A DNA stretch of 64,000 bases from Nonomuraea polychroma (GTDB lineage: Bacteria; Actinomycetota; Actinomycetes; Streptosporangiales; Streptosporangiaceae), in contig NZ_SAUN01000001.1 in the NCBI RefSeq assembly GCF_004011505.1, forward strand, positions 5,421,501 through 5,485,500, in the 5' to 3' direction. The first letter of the stretch is position 1. Every line of letters starts with the position of its first letter. This document shows positions 8,262 to 16,255 of the stretch, piece after piece. The position numbers and the translations under genes are program-made. A model generated the notes under the pieces. The model saw nothing but the letters and a program-made list of their open reading frames with translations. It ran no database searches and was not told the DNA's origin.

Positions 8262-9161
8262 TCAGCCCCGCGCCGCGCCGATTAGCAGGTTCCGTGTGCG
8301 TTCCTTGTTGCTGAACACCGAGCCCACGAAGTCGGTGACCCCGGCCCGCTCCAGCTCTTCGAGCTGGGCCAGCACGCTCTTCTCGTCACCCACGATGGCC
8401 ACGTCGCCGGGGCTCGCGGCACCTTCCTTGTCGAGCATGGCACGGTAGGAGGGCAGCTGCCCGTAGACCGCGAAGATCTCGTTCGCCCGGCTGACGGCGG
8501 CGTCGCGGTCGTCGGTGACGCAGACGGGCAGCGCGCAGACGATGCGCGGGGCCTCGCGGCCCGCCTCGGCCGCCGCTGCCGTGATCGTGGGCGCGACGTG
8601 CTCGGCGACGGTCTTGGGCCCGGTCATCCACAGGACGGTGCCGTCGGCCACGGTGCCGGCCAGTTTGAGCATGCGCGGGCCGAGCGCGGCCACCAGCACG
8701 GGGAAGCCCGCGCCGGGCGTGGTCAGCTTGAGGTTCGCCTTGAGCGTCTCGCCCTGGTATTTGACGTGTTCGCCCCGGCTGAGCGGGATCAGGATGTCGA
8801 GGTATTCCTTCATGTGCCGGCCCGGGCGCTCGAAGTCGTACCCGTACATGCCTTCGATCACCATCTTGTGTGACAACCCGATGCCGAGCGCGAGCCGCCC
8901 GCCGAGCGCCGCGTTGACGGTCATGGCCTGCTGGGCGAGCACGGCCGGGTGGCGCGGGTACGTCGGGACGACGGCGGTGCCGAGCTCGATGGCCGGCGCC
9001 TGCGCGCCGGCGGCGGCCAGTGCGGTCAGCGCGTCGAGGCCGAAGATGTTGGCGAGCCAGGCCGAGGTGAAGCCGTCCTCCGCCGCCTGCGCGATCTGGT
9101 CGCGGAGCCCGCCGATGGGGTCGGGTCCTTTGGGCTCGGTGAGGTAATACCCGTAACGCAT
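8262..9161 (-). CDS. LLM-class, F420-dependent-type oxidoreductase
   Basis: Bacterial luciferase-like TIM barrel of 299 residues starting MRYGYYLTEPKG. Typical features are ELGTAVVPTYPRHPAVLAQQA, RLALGIGLSHKMVIEGMYGY and FPVLVAALGPRMLKLAG, seen in actinobacterial F420-dependent dehydrogenases/reductases. The substrate is unknown. ATG at 9161 is chosen because family members begin here and a GGAG lies about 10 nt upstream. First gene of the LLM-GH25-thrS strand group and divergent from pgm. Confidence 0.85.
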   Translation of the reverse strand: MRYGYYLTEPKGPDPIGGLRDQIAQAAEDGFTSAWLANIFGLDALTALAAAGAQAPAIELGTAVVPTYPRHPAVLAQQAMTVNAALGGRLALGIGLSHKMVIEGMYGYDFERPGRHMKEYLDILIPLSRGEHVKYQGETLKANLKLTTPGAGFPVLVAALGPRMLKLAGTVADGTVLWMTGPKTVAEHVAPTITAAAAEAGREAPRIVCALPVCVTDDRDAAVSRANEIFAVYGQLPSYRAMLDKEGAASPGDVAIVGDEKSVLAQLEELERAGVTDFVGSVFSNKERTRNLLIGAARG

Positions 9162-9166
9162 AGTAA

Positions 9167-9181
9167 CAGAACTCCGTTCTG
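9167..9181. promoter_or_regulatory. 15-bp dyad upstream of the LLM gene
   Basis: CAGAACTCCGTTCTG is a perfect inverted repeat with a 3-nt centre, 6 bp in front of the LLM start codon in the LLM/pgm divergent region. It resembles half of an actinobacterial LexA site but has N3, not N4, between GAAC and GTTC, so I treat it only as a possible operator. Confidence 0.3.
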
Positions 9182-9259
9182 GTGGCTGACGCGAATGTAC
9201 CTTCCCACGCCGCCGTGCGGTCATCCGCCGGAAGGGCCCGCATTTGTAAAGTGGCCTAC

Positions 9260-10888
9260 ATGACCCACGAACGCGCCGGACAGCCCGCTCAGCCCGCCGA
9301 CCTGGTCGATGTCGCCCGGCTGGTGACGTCCTATTACGCCCTGCATCCCGATCCTGAGGAGGTGGGGCAGCGGGTCGCGTTCGGCACGTCGGGGCACCGG
9401 GGCTCGTCGTTCAACACGGCGTTCAACGAGGACCACATCCTGGCCACCAGCCAGGCCATTTGCGAATACCGGCGCGAGCAGGGCTCGGACGGGCCGCTGT
9501 TCCTGGGCATCGACACGCATGCGCTGTCGGAGCCCGCGCGGGTGTCGGCGCTGGAGGTGTTCGCGGCCAACGAGGTCGAGGTGCTGATCGACACGCGGGA
9601 CGGCTACGCGCCCACGCCCGCCGTCTCGCACGCCATCCTGACGCACAACCGGGGGCGGACGTCGGGGCTGGCGGACGGCGTCGTGATCACGCCGTCGCAC
9701 AATCCGCCGGCGGACGGCGGGTTCAAGTACAACCCGCCGCACGGCGGGCCCGCCGACACCGACGCGACCTCGTGGATCCAGGACCGGGCCAACCGGCTGC
9801 TGAGCGACATGAGCGCCGTGCGGCGGGTCCCGTACACGAAGGCCTTGGACCGGGCGGGCCGGTACGACTTCCTCGGCTCGTACGTGGACGACCTGCCGTC
9901 CGTGCTGGACCTGGACGCGATCAGGTCGGCCGGGGTGCGGATCGGGGCCGATCCGCTGGGCGGGGCGAGCGTGGCGTACTGGGGGGAGATCGCCGAGCGG
10001 CACCGCCTCGACCTGACCGTGGTCAATCCCCTCGTCGATCCGACGTGGCGCTTCATGACGCTCGACTGGGACGGCAAGATCCGGATGGACTGCTCGTCGC
10101 CGTACGCGATGGCATCGCTGATCGCAAACCGGGACAAATACGATATTTCCACTGGAAATGATGCCGACGCCGACCGCCACGGCATCGTCACCCCGGACGG
10201 CGGGCTGATGAACCCCAACCACTACCTGGCGGTCGCCATCTCCTACCTCTACACCCACCGCGACGGCTGGCCGTCGGACGCCGGGATCGGCAAGACCATG
10301 GTCAGCAGCGGCATCATCGACCGGGTCGCGCAGTCGCTGGGACGGCGGCTTTACGAGGTGCCGGTGGGCTTCAAGTGGTTCGTGCCGGGGCTGCTGGACG
10401 GGTCGCTGGGGTTCGGGGGCGAGGAGAGCGCCGGGGCGTCCTTCCTGCGGCGGGACGGGTCGGTGTGGTCGACCGACAAGGACGGGATCATCCTGGCGCT
10501 GCTGGCGTCGGAGATCCTCGCCGTCACCGGCAAGTCGCCGAGCGCGCATTACCAGGAGCTGGTGGGGCGGTTCGGCGAGCCCGCGTACGCGCGGGTGGAC
10601 GCGCCGGCGACGCGGGAGGAGAAGGCCGTGCTCGGGAAGTTGTCGGCCGAGCAGGTGACGGCCTCGTCGCTGGCGGGCGAGCCCATCACGGCGGTGCAGA
10701 CGTCGGCTCCGGGGAACGGGGCGTCGCTGGGCGGAGTGAAGGTCTCGACGGAGAGCGCCTGGTTCGCGGCGCGGCCTTCCGGGACGGAGGACGTCTACAA
10801 GATCTACGCCGAGTCCTTCCGCGGCCCCGACCATCTGGCCAAGGTCCAGGAAGAGGCCCGCTCCCTCGTCTCCGCCGCCCTCGGCTGA
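9260..10888 (+). CDS. pgm: Phosphoglucomutase (alpha-D-glucose phosphate specific)
   Basis: Interconverts glucose-1-phosphate and glucose-6-phosphate. At 542 residues it is the usual length. The phosphoserine loop TPSHNPPADGGFKYNPPHGG, the metal loop DADADRHG, the sugar loop GGEESAG and the C-terminal phosphate-binding RPSGTED are all intact. ATG at 9260 gives MTHERAGQPAQ, matching the family start; upstream in-frame codons are not supported. A GC hairpin with a T-run at 11013-11048 is the likely terminator. Confidence 0.97.
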   Translation: MTHERAGQPAQPADLVDVARLVTSYYALHPDPEEVGQRVAFGTSGHRGSSFNTAFNEDHILATSQAICEYRREQGSDGPLFLGIDTHALSEPARVSALEVFAANEVEVLIDTRDGYAPTPAVSHAILTHNRGRTSGLADGVVITPSHNPPADGGFKYNPPHGGPADTDATSWIQDRANRLLSDMSAVRRVPYTKALDRAGRYDFLGSYVDDLPSVLDLDAIRSAGVRIGADPLGGASVAYWGEIAERHRLDLTVVNPLVDPTWRFMTLDWDGKIRMDCSSPYAMASLIANRDKYDISTGNDADADRHGIVTPDGGLMNPNHYLAVAISYLYTHRDGWPSDAGIGKTMVSSGIIDRVAQSLGRRLYEVPVGFKWFVPGLLDGSLGFGGEESAGASFLRRDGSVWSTDKDGIILALLASEILAVTGKSPSAHYQELVGRFGEPAYARVDAPATREEKAVLGKLSAEQVTASSLAGEPITAVQTSAPGNGASLGGVKVSTESAWFAARPSGTEDVYKIYAESFRGPDHLAKVQEEARSLVSAALG

Positions 10889-11012
10889 CGTCCCGCCGCG
10901 GCTGGGCGTGCTCGGCGGCGACATCAGCGCGCCGCGACGACCTGATCCCAGATATGTGGGCGGCCGTTCGACCCGACCGCCACGCCTCCCACCACCTGAC
11001 CAGAGCGCGAGG

Positions 11013-11048
11013 AAAGGGGCGTCGGCGGGCTCGGCTGGCGCCCCTTTT
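11013..11048 (+). terminator. Intrinsic terminator downstream of pgm
   Basis: AAAGGGGCG (11013-11021) pairs with CGCCCCTTT (11039-11047) and ends in TTTT. It lies 125 bp after the pgm stop and immediately before the transposase remnant. Confidence 0.65.
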
Positions 11049-11049
11049 C

Positions 11050-11153
11050 ACGCACGGCCCCTTCTGGTCCCCAGCTACTTCGCCGCCTCCTGCGGCGGAG
11101 CCCCACTATCGATCATCAGGCAGTACATCGAACAGCAACGCCGACCGACCTGA
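11050..11153 (+). pseudogene. 3' remnant of an IS200/IS605-type TnpA transposase
   Basis: Two frames together give THGPFWSP followed by SYFAASCGGAPLSIIRQYIEQQ, the C-terminal strand, helix and YIEQQ end of IS200-like Y1 transposases. The switch at about 11071-11073 is explained by loss of one base in TCCCC/AGC. The N-terminal two-thirds, including the HUH motif and catalytic Tyr, are absent. The fragment ends with TGA at 11151-11153, 75 bp before a right-end-like hairpin, as expected for a TnpA-only IS200 element. Confidence 0.65.
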
Positions 11154-11226
11154 CACCCTGGGTACGCGCTACGCGCTCCGGTCTGTCCCGGCTCCACCGA
11201 GTCATCCCCTGACGGGGACCGCATTC

Positions 11227-11287
11227 ATCCCCGGCCTGAAGGATCCTGTTGCTGGCAGACCAGCAACAGGATCCTGAAGGCCGAGGC
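11227..11287. repeat. IS right-end-like hairpin interrupted by a 38-bp perfect-hairpin insert
   Basis: The flanks read ATCCCCGGCCTGAAG and GCCGAGGCTTTT; joined, they make the compact GGCC-TGAA-GGCC stem-loop seen at ends of actinobacterial IS200/IS605 elements. Between them lies a segment whose 16-bp arms (11240-11255 and 11260-11275) are perfectly complementary around a CAGA loop. The 7-bp word CCTGAAG occurs on both sides (11235-11241 and 11273-11279), so the insert is 38 bp with a 7-bp direct repeat. It may also terminate the P450 transcript from the right. Confidence 0.6.
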
Positions 11288-11313
11288 TTTTCCGCGGACC
11301 TTCGGTAACCCCT

Positions 11314-12489
11314 CTACCAGGCGACGGGTAGCTCCTTGACGCCGTAGACGATGGCGAGCTCCCTGAACGGCACCTCGCCGGCGACCCTCAGCGCCGGGAA
11401 ACGGCGCAGGAGCGCGCGGAAGGCGATGCGCATCTCCATCTGCGCCAGCGGCGCGCCGATGCAGCGGTGGATGCCGTGGCCGAACGCCAGGTGCGAGACG
11501 TCCCGGCCCGGCCGGATCTCGTCGGCGTCCTCGCCCAGCGCCGCGGGGTCGCGGTTGGCGCCGATCAGCGAGCACAGCACCAGCTCGCCCTTCTTGATCG
11601 GCACCCCGTGCAGCTCCAGGTCCTGGCGGGCGAAGCGCGGGAAGGCCACCTGCACGACCGACATGTAGCGCAGCAGCTCCTCGACGACGTCGTTGACGTA
11701 GCCGTCGACCTCGCGCACCTTGGCGGCCTGCTCCGGGTTCTGCAGCAGCCACAGCGTGCCCAGCGCGAGCATGCTGGTGCTGGTGTCGTGCCCGCCGGTC
11801 AGCAGGCCGTCGGCCATGCTGGCCAGCGTGCGGTCGTCCAGCTCGTCGCCGTGGTCGCGCAGGAGCTGCCCCAGCAGGCCGTCACCCGGGTTCTGCCGCT
11901 CCCTGGCGACAAGTTCGGTCAGGTACGTCATCGCGTCGTTGATCGCCTGCAGCGAGGCCTCGGGCCCGGCCGTGAAGTCGAACCGGTCCTTGCTGATCTT
12001 GACGAACCCGGCGCGCTCGTCGTAGGGCACGCCCAGGAGCTCGCACACCACCAGCGACGGGATCGGCAGCGCGAACTCCTCGAAGAGGTCCACCGGCATG
12101 CTCTCGGCGCCCTTGGCCTCGATGCGGTCCAGCGCCTCGTCGACCATGGCCTCGATGCGCGGCTCCAGCCTGCGCAGGCGCCGCACGGTGAACTCGGGGG
12201 TCAGGAACTTGCGCAGGCGCGTGTGCTCGGGCGGGTCGCGGAAACCGAGGCCGCCCGGGTCCTCCTGGTTGGAGCCGAGACCGATCACGCCCGCGAAGTC
12301 GTTGCTGAAGCGCTCGTGGTCGCCGAGCACGGCGCGGACGTCCTCCCAGCGGGTGACGAGGTACACGGTCTGGTCGCCGGGGATCTCCATCGGGAAGACG
12401 GGGTGCTCGGCCCGGATGCGTCCGAGCTCACCCACGGGATCGAACCCGTCGCGCATGAACTGGACGAGCGGGAAATCACTGTCTGACAT
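11314..12489 (-). CDS. Cytochrome P450
   Basis: Soluble bacterial P450 monooxygenase of 391 residues. The I-helix oxygen motif is GGHDTSTS, the K-helix ExxR is EELLR, and the haem loop is HLAFGHGIHRCIGAPLA with the cysteine ligand. It resembles CYP105/107-type enzymes of actinomycetes. No ferredoxin, reductase or biosynthetic genes lie beside it, so its substrate is open. ATG at 12489 follows AGCAGGACGG; an earlier GTG/ATG at 12513-12516 would add MMYPSRTDS and has no ribosome site. Confidence 0.95.
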   Translation of the reverse strand: MSDSDFPLVQFMRDGFDPVGELGRIRAEHPVFPMEIPGDQTVYLVTRWEDVRAVLGDHERFSNDFAGVIGLGSNQEDPGGLGFRDPPEHTRLRKFLTPEFTVRRLRRLEPRIEAMVDEALDRIEAKGAESMPVDLFEEFALPIPSLVVCELLGVPYDERAGFVKISKDRFDFTAGPEASLQAINDAMTYLTELVARERQNPGDGLLGQLLRDHGDELDDRTLASMADGLLTGGHDTSTSMLALGTLWLLQNPEQAAKVREVDGYVNDVVEELLRYMSVVQVAFPRFARQDLELHGVPIKKGELVLCSLIGANRDPAALGEDADEIRPGRDVSHLAFGHGIHRCIGAPLAQMEMRIAFRALLRRFPALRVAGEVPFRELAIVYGVKELPVAW

Positions 12490-12503
12490 CGAATCCGTCC
12501 TGC

Positions 12504-12536
12504 TGGGATACATCACACGATCTTGGGATAAATCCC
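12504..12536. promoter_or_regulatory. Possible operator upstream of the P450 gene
   Basis: TGGGATA occurs twice, 20 bp (two helical turns) apart, at 12504-12510 and 12524-12530. The second copy is part of the perfect dyad GGGATAAATCCC (12525-12536). The arrangement just upstream of the P450 start suggests a repressor or activator site. Confidence 0.35.
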
Positions 12537-12572
12537 TCGATAGATGGTCCCATTTAGAAGCGCGTTCGGTGC

Positions 12573-12590
12573 CCTCCGAAAGGAGGAATT
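12573..12590. terminator. Small GAAA-loop hairpin with T-run
   Basis: CCTCC-GAAA-GGAGG followed by AATTTT. It could be a weak terminator reading rightward, but no plus-strand transcript is known to end here. Confidence 0.3.
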
Positions 12591-12636
12591 TTCATCTCAG
12601 ACCCGCGTCGGCCATCGTCCCGTCGGCCTCGTGCCC

Positions 12637-12810
12637 TCAGCCGGCGGCCACGGTCCTGGTGACCTCCGCGGGCGGTGGTTCGGTGCGGTCGCGGGCGAAG
12701 AGCAACGGCTCGGGCAGCGGCGCCTCGGCCGGCAGCGCCGGGGGTGCGGGCTTGGGCCGGCGTGGCTCCCGTACGCCGCCCTCCCCGCCCGGCGGACGGC
12801 TTCGGTCCAT
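12637..12810 (-). CDS. Possible 57-residue proline-rich small protein
   Basis: ATG at 12810 is preceded by AGAGGGTGACAGGC, an acceptable ribosome site, and opens MDRSRPPGGEGG; the sequence is rich in Pro, Glu and Arg and has no recognisable domain. It fills part of a 488-bp gap between the P450 and the membrane/HTH gene. It could equally be a chance frame in GC-rich DNA; I see no independent support. Confidence 0.3.
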   Translation of the reverse strand: MDRSRPPGGEGGVREPRRPKPAPPALPAEAPLPEPLLFARDRTEPPPAEVTRTVAAG

Positions 12811-12977
12811 GCCTGTCACCCTCTGGGTAGGCCGGTGCGTACGCCGTTGATGGTGGGAATCAGGAGCAAACTGAGGCTGCAGACGGCGTTTGGCGTACAA
12901 GATGGCGACATTCTGCGATGATCTCGTCGCAGAGCCGGACCCAGAGCCACCCCCCGAGCCACCACGGATAGTGACAG

Positions 12978-14216
12978 ATGCCGACATTCGAGGAAATAGC
13001 CGCCTTCGTCAGTGAGAAGCCGCTCGCCACCGCTGTCATCGCGCTGCTCGGCCTGGCCGGGCTCGCGGTCGCGTTCGTGGTGTTGAGGATCACCTGGAGA
13101 GCCGCAGCCTGGTTGATCTCCAGATACGTCGCCCCGCGTCCGATCGAGGACGTGTTGACCATCGTGGCCGCGTCCATCGCCACGGGCGTGTCCGCGCAGG
13201 GCATGTGGCGCTTCTCCGAAGACGTGCTGGGCCTCGACGGGCCGCTCAGGTTGCTGCTGTTCGCGTTCATCGAGATCGCGATCATCACCAGCGCCGTCCG
13301 CGCCCGCCGCAACATGCGCGAGAACTTCTCCGCCGGCATCGACGGCATCGCCGTGTGGGCGCTGACCTGCCTGACCGCGGTGCTGTCCAGCATGGACGCG
13401 CGTAGCCTGCCCGAGGCGGTGTTCCGGCTGGCCGCCCCGCTGGTGGCCGCCTGGTTGTGGGAGCGCGGCATGGCCATCGAGCGCCACCGCATCCGCGGCA
13501 CGGGCCGCATCAACTGGCGGCTCACGCCGGAGCGGCTGCTGGTCAGGCTCGGGCTGGCCGAGGTCAGCGACCGTACGACGAGCGAGGTCGACGCCCACCG
13601 CAGGCTCACCCGGGTCGCGCTGGCCGCCAAGCGGGCCAAGGCGCTGCGCGAGGCCGGGGCCTCCGACCGCAAGATGCGCCACGCGCTGGCCAAGCTCGAC
13701 AAGGCCATGGACCAGGCCGTCGAGCACACCGGCCTGGCCGTGGACCCGGCCCGCCAGGAAGCGCTGCTGGCCCAGATCGCCGCGCTCTACAACACCTCCG
13801 CGCTCATCGACGCCGATCCCCGCGTGCCCTGGGAGCCGGAGGCCGACCACCACCCGGTGCCCGCCCGCCCGGCGCTGCCTCCCGCGCTGGCCGAGCTCGT
13901 CAACGACGAGGACGAGGACGTCGAGGTGCTCGACACCACCCCGCAGGTCGTCTCCACCGCCGAGCGCGCGGCGCAGATCCGGGCCGCCCGCGAGTTCTGG
14001 GACCGGCAGATCGCCAAGGGCATCGTGCCGCGTACCGTGGACATCGCCCAGGAGATCGGGATCTCGCTGGCCACGGCGCGCGAGTATCGTGCCCTGTGGA
14101 AGCTGGAGCCGCAGGCGCACGCCATCATCGAGGCGCTGTACCAGCAGCATGGCATCGTGGACACCGGCGCCTTCCCCGCACTCGGAGCCGACGGGAGGGT
14201 GCTGACCAAGCACTGA
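12978..14216 (+). CDS. SpdB/DUF2637-like membrane protein with C-terminal helix-turn-helix
   Basis: 412 residues starting MPTFEEIAAFVSEKP. Four to five TM helices fill residues 15-165 (including a helix rich in IEIAIITSAVRARR and the AVWALTCLTAVLSS helix). A basic alpha-helical region follows (ALAAKRAKALREAG), then an acidic linker and a terminal HTH (DIAQEIGISLATAREYRALW) near residue 370. This layout, a membrane bundle plus DNA-binding tail, resembles DUF2637/SpdB-like proteins found on actinomycete plasmids and integrative elements, where they are linked to mycelial DNA spread. No transfer gene (traB/FtsK type) is nearby. It lies 22 bp before the DUF2786 gene, probably co-transcribed. Confidence 0.55.
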   Translation: MPTFEEIAAFVSEKPLATAVIALLGLAGLAVAFVVLRITWRAAAWLISRYVAPRPIEDVLTIVAASIATGVSAQGMWRFSEDVLGLDGPLRLLLFAFIEIAIITSAVRARRNMRENFSAGIDGIAVWALTCLTAVLSSMDARSLPEAVFRLAAPLVAAWLWERGMAIERHRIRGTGRINWRLTPERLLVRLGLAEVSDRTTSEVDAHRRLTRVALAAKRAKALREAGASDRKMRHALAKLDKAMDQAVEHTGLAVDPARQEALLAQIAALYNTSALIDADPRVPWEPEADHHPVPARPALPPALAELVNDEDEDVEVLDTTPQVVSTAERAAQIRAAREFWDRQIAKGIVPRTVDIAQEIGISLATAREYRALWKLEPQAHAIIEALYQQHGIVDTGAFPALGADGRVLTKH

Positions 14217-14238
14217 GCGGCACCGGGGGAGCACACGC

Positions 14239-14931
14239 TTGCGGGAGCGCACACTCGACCGCGTCAGGAAACTCCTGGCCAAGGCCGAACGCACCGACAA
14301 TGACCACGAGCGGGCCACGTTCATGGCGGCGGCGTCGGCGCTCATGGCCAAGCACGGCATCGACACGCTTCCGCCCGCCGGCACGCGGCAGACGCCCGGC
14401 GACCGGATCGTCACCCTGCCGGGCCCCTGGGCCAGGGAGAAGGCCCGGCTCGTGAGCCTGGTGGCGCAGGCCGTGCGCTGCCGGCCGCTGCTCATCGGGC
14501 GGGGGGACGGCGGGCAGCGGGTGCACGTGTTCGGGTTCGCCGCCGACCTGGAACGCGCCGACCTGCTGGCCACGTCGCTGCTGCTGCAGATGGCCTCGGG
14601 GCTGGCGCGTGTTCGGGTCCCCGAGGACGTCACGGCCGTGCGGGCCTACCGGCGGTCGTGGATGCTGGGGTTCACCGACGAGGTGTACCGGCTGTTGTGC
14701 GAGGCCGAGTCCCGCGCCGAGGCCGAGTCCGCCGGCACGGGGACCGAGCTCGTCCTGGCCGACCGCCGCGCCGAGGTGGCGCGGGCGGTCGCGGCCCACT
14801 ATCCGCACATCAGGATGAGCGTGCCCCGCACCAGCGGCTCCGGCTACCGCGACGGCGTGGCCGCAGGCCGCCGCGCCGACCTCGGCCGCACCGGGATGCC
14901 GGCCGCCACAGCCCGCGAGCTGAGCCGGTAA
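14239..14931 (+). CDS. DUF2786 domain protein
   Basis: 230 residues. The N-terminal block RVRKLLAKAERTDNDHERATFMAAASALMAKHGI is the DUF2786 signature; the rest is the alpha-beta region that usually accompanies it. The family is common on phages, plasmids and integrated elements of actinobacteria and has no established biochemical role. TTG at 14239 is the likely start, with GGGGGAG upstream. It follows the membrane/HTH gene by 22 bp, suggesting a two-gene accessory unit. Confidence 0.75.
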   Translation: MRERTLDRVRKLLAKAERTDNDHERATFMAAASALMAKHGIDTLPPAGTRQTPGDRIVTLPGPWAREKARLVSLVAQAVRCRPLLIGRGDGGQRVHVFGFAADLERADLLATSLLLQMASGLARVRVPEDVTAVRAYRRSWMLGFTDEVYRLLCEAESRAEAESAGTGTELVLADRRAEVARAVAAHYPHIRMSVPRTSGSGYRDGVAAGRRADLGRTGMPAATARELSR

Positions 14932-15015
14932 GCCCTTTCCATAGATCCGTTTGGGCTGGCGTGGAACGGGCATGAGCGCGCACACGGAACGCCTCACGAT
15001 GGGGACAGGCCTCCC

Positions 15016-15178
15016 GTGAACGCATCCCCCCGCCTCATCACCGCCGACCGCCTCCGCGACCTCGCCCGCGACCTCCTGATCGCGGCCGGCGCCCCGGCGG
15101 CACCGCGGCCACGGTCGCCGCGTACGAGGCCGGCCTCGCCGGGCACGGCTCGCACGGCGTGCGGCGGCTCGGGAGGAG
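15016..15178 (+). pseudogene. N-terminal remnant of an Ldh-family (malate/L-lactate) dehydrogenase
   Basis: GTG at 15016 begins LITADRLRDLARDLLIAAGAP; after a frameshift near 15095 the next frame continues GTAATVAAYEAGLAGHGSHGVRRLG. The GHxSHG motif and the preceding helix are diagnostic of the Ldh2/malate dehydrogenase family. Only about 50 of some 340 residues remain before the sequence runs into an SDR tail. Confidence 0.65.
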
Positions 15179-15307
15179 GCCAAGGCGCCGCTGCGGCGCA
15201 CGGCCCAGCCCGAGCACATCGCCCAGATGGTGCTCGCGCTGCTGGAATCGGACATGGTGACCGGGGAGGTGCTGGTCGGGGACGGCGGCCGCCACCTGGG
15301 CTACTGA
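15173..15307 (+). pseudogene. C-terminal remnant of a short-chain dehydrogenase
   Basis: The frame ending at TGA 15305-15307 reads APLRRTAQPEHIAQMVLALL then an acidic turn and VTGEVLVGDGGRHLGY, the classic SDR C-terminus (R-T-P-E-I-A, then TGEVL-V-DGG). No Rossmann domain precedes it. It is joined directly to the Ldh remnant, so one internal deletion probably removed most of two adjacent oxidoreductase genes. Confidence 0.65.
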
Positions 15308-15481
15308 TCCACCCAATTCCGCCACATTCAGCACCGGCATGGCCAGCCGCGACCGTGCGCCTGGCGGACCTCATCGGCCGAACCGACCTCATCCAAACCC
15401 CGCAGACCGGACCGGACCCCGCGGCGGGTCACCTTCCACGGGCACAGCGTGGATGAATAGTCCAAAGCAGCACCTTGGGTT
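15308..15481. other. Short intergenic stretch
   Basis: Between the SDR remnant and the HAD gene. I see no gene, hairpin or clear promoter motif apart from the palindrome that begins at 15482. Confidence 0.5.
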
Positions 15482-15498
15482 TTCATAGCGACTATGAA
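15482..15498. promoter_or_regulatory. 17-bp perfect palindrome over the HAD start codon
   Basis: TTCATAGCGACTATGAA is a perfect dyad with a 3-nt centre that includes the ATG at 15494. No Shine-Dalgarno sequence precedes the ATG, so a bound repressor here would block both transcription and translation initiation. Confidence 0.45.
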
Positions 15499-16255
15499 GG
15501 GTTCACATCAGTTCATCGATCTGGCCAGGATCAGCGCCGTCGTGTTCGACACCGACGGGGTGGTCACCGACACCGCGCGGGGGCATGCGGCCGCCTGGAA
15601 GCACGTCTTCGACGCCTTCCTGCGCGGCCGCTCGGGGCCGTTCGACATCCGCGACGACTACCTGCGCCACGTGGACGGGCGGCCGCGGCTCGACGGCATC
15701 CGCACGTTCCTGGCCTCGCGGGGCATCACGCTGCCCGAGGGGTCGGCGGACGACGAGCCCGGCGCGGCCACCGTGCACGGGCTCGGGCTGGCCAAGGACC
15801 AGATCTTCGTGGCGCAGGTGGACAAGTACGGGGTGGCCGCGTTCCCGGCCACGGTCGCCCTGCTGCACGAGCTGCGGCGGCGAGGCGCCCGTACCGCCGC
15901 CGTCTCCCCCAGCCTGCACGGGCGCAAGCTCGTGAACGCGGCGGGCGTGGCGCACCTGTTCGACGAGCTGATCGACGGGGACGACGCTGCCCTGATGAAC
16001 CTGCCGGGCATGCCGGAGCCCGCCCTGTTCCTGGAGGCGGCGCGCCGGCTGGACCTGCCCGCGGACAGGATCGCGGTGGTGGCCGCGGCGCTGCCCGGGA
16101 TCGAGGCGGGCAGGAAGGGCGGGTTCGGGCTGGTGGTGGGGGTGGTCAGGGAAGGCGGCGGCCCGGAGGAGCCACGTGATCGGGGGGCCGAGGTCGTGGT
16201 GTCCGGGGTGGGTGAGCTCGAGGTGCGCGGCAGGGTCCTACCCTTGACGTCGTGA
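15494..16255 (+). CDS. Degenerate HAD-superfamily (beta-phosphoglucomutase-like) protein
   Basis: 253 residues with a HAD fold. Motif I is intact (VVFDTDGVVTDTA), and AAVSPS supplies motif II. The later motifs are not: where relatives have a Lys in G-K-P-x-P it reads GMPEPALF, and where they carry the acidic pair E-D-A it reads VAAALPGIEAG. Without motif III Lys and motif IV acids, magnesium binding and phosphoryl transfer should be impaired, so it may be inactive, a binding protein, or a decaying gene. No GH65 phosphorylase, the usual partner, is near. The next gene starts inside its stop codon (GTGA overlap). Confidence 0.7.
   Translation: MKGSHQFIDLARISAVVFDTDGVVTDTARGHAAAWKHVFDAFLRGRSGPFDIRDDYLRHVDGRPRLDGIRTFLASRGITLPEGSADDEPGAATVHGLGLAKDQIFVAQVDKYGVAAFPATVALLHELRRRGARTAAVSPSLHGRKLVNAAGVAHLFDELIDGDDAALMNLPGMPEPALFLEAARRLDLPADRIAVVAAALPGIEAGRKGGFGLVVGVVREGGGPEEPRDRGAEVVVSGVGELEVRGRVLPLTS

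Noticed and set aside
9167..9181. LexA/SOS box before the LLM gene
   Set aside because: Spacing between GAAC and GTTC is 3, not 4, and the neighbouring genes are not DNA-repair genes.
11314..12489. P450 as part of a natural-product gene cluster
   Set aside because: No synthase, tailoring partner or transporter surrounds it; neighbours are pgm and a relic region.
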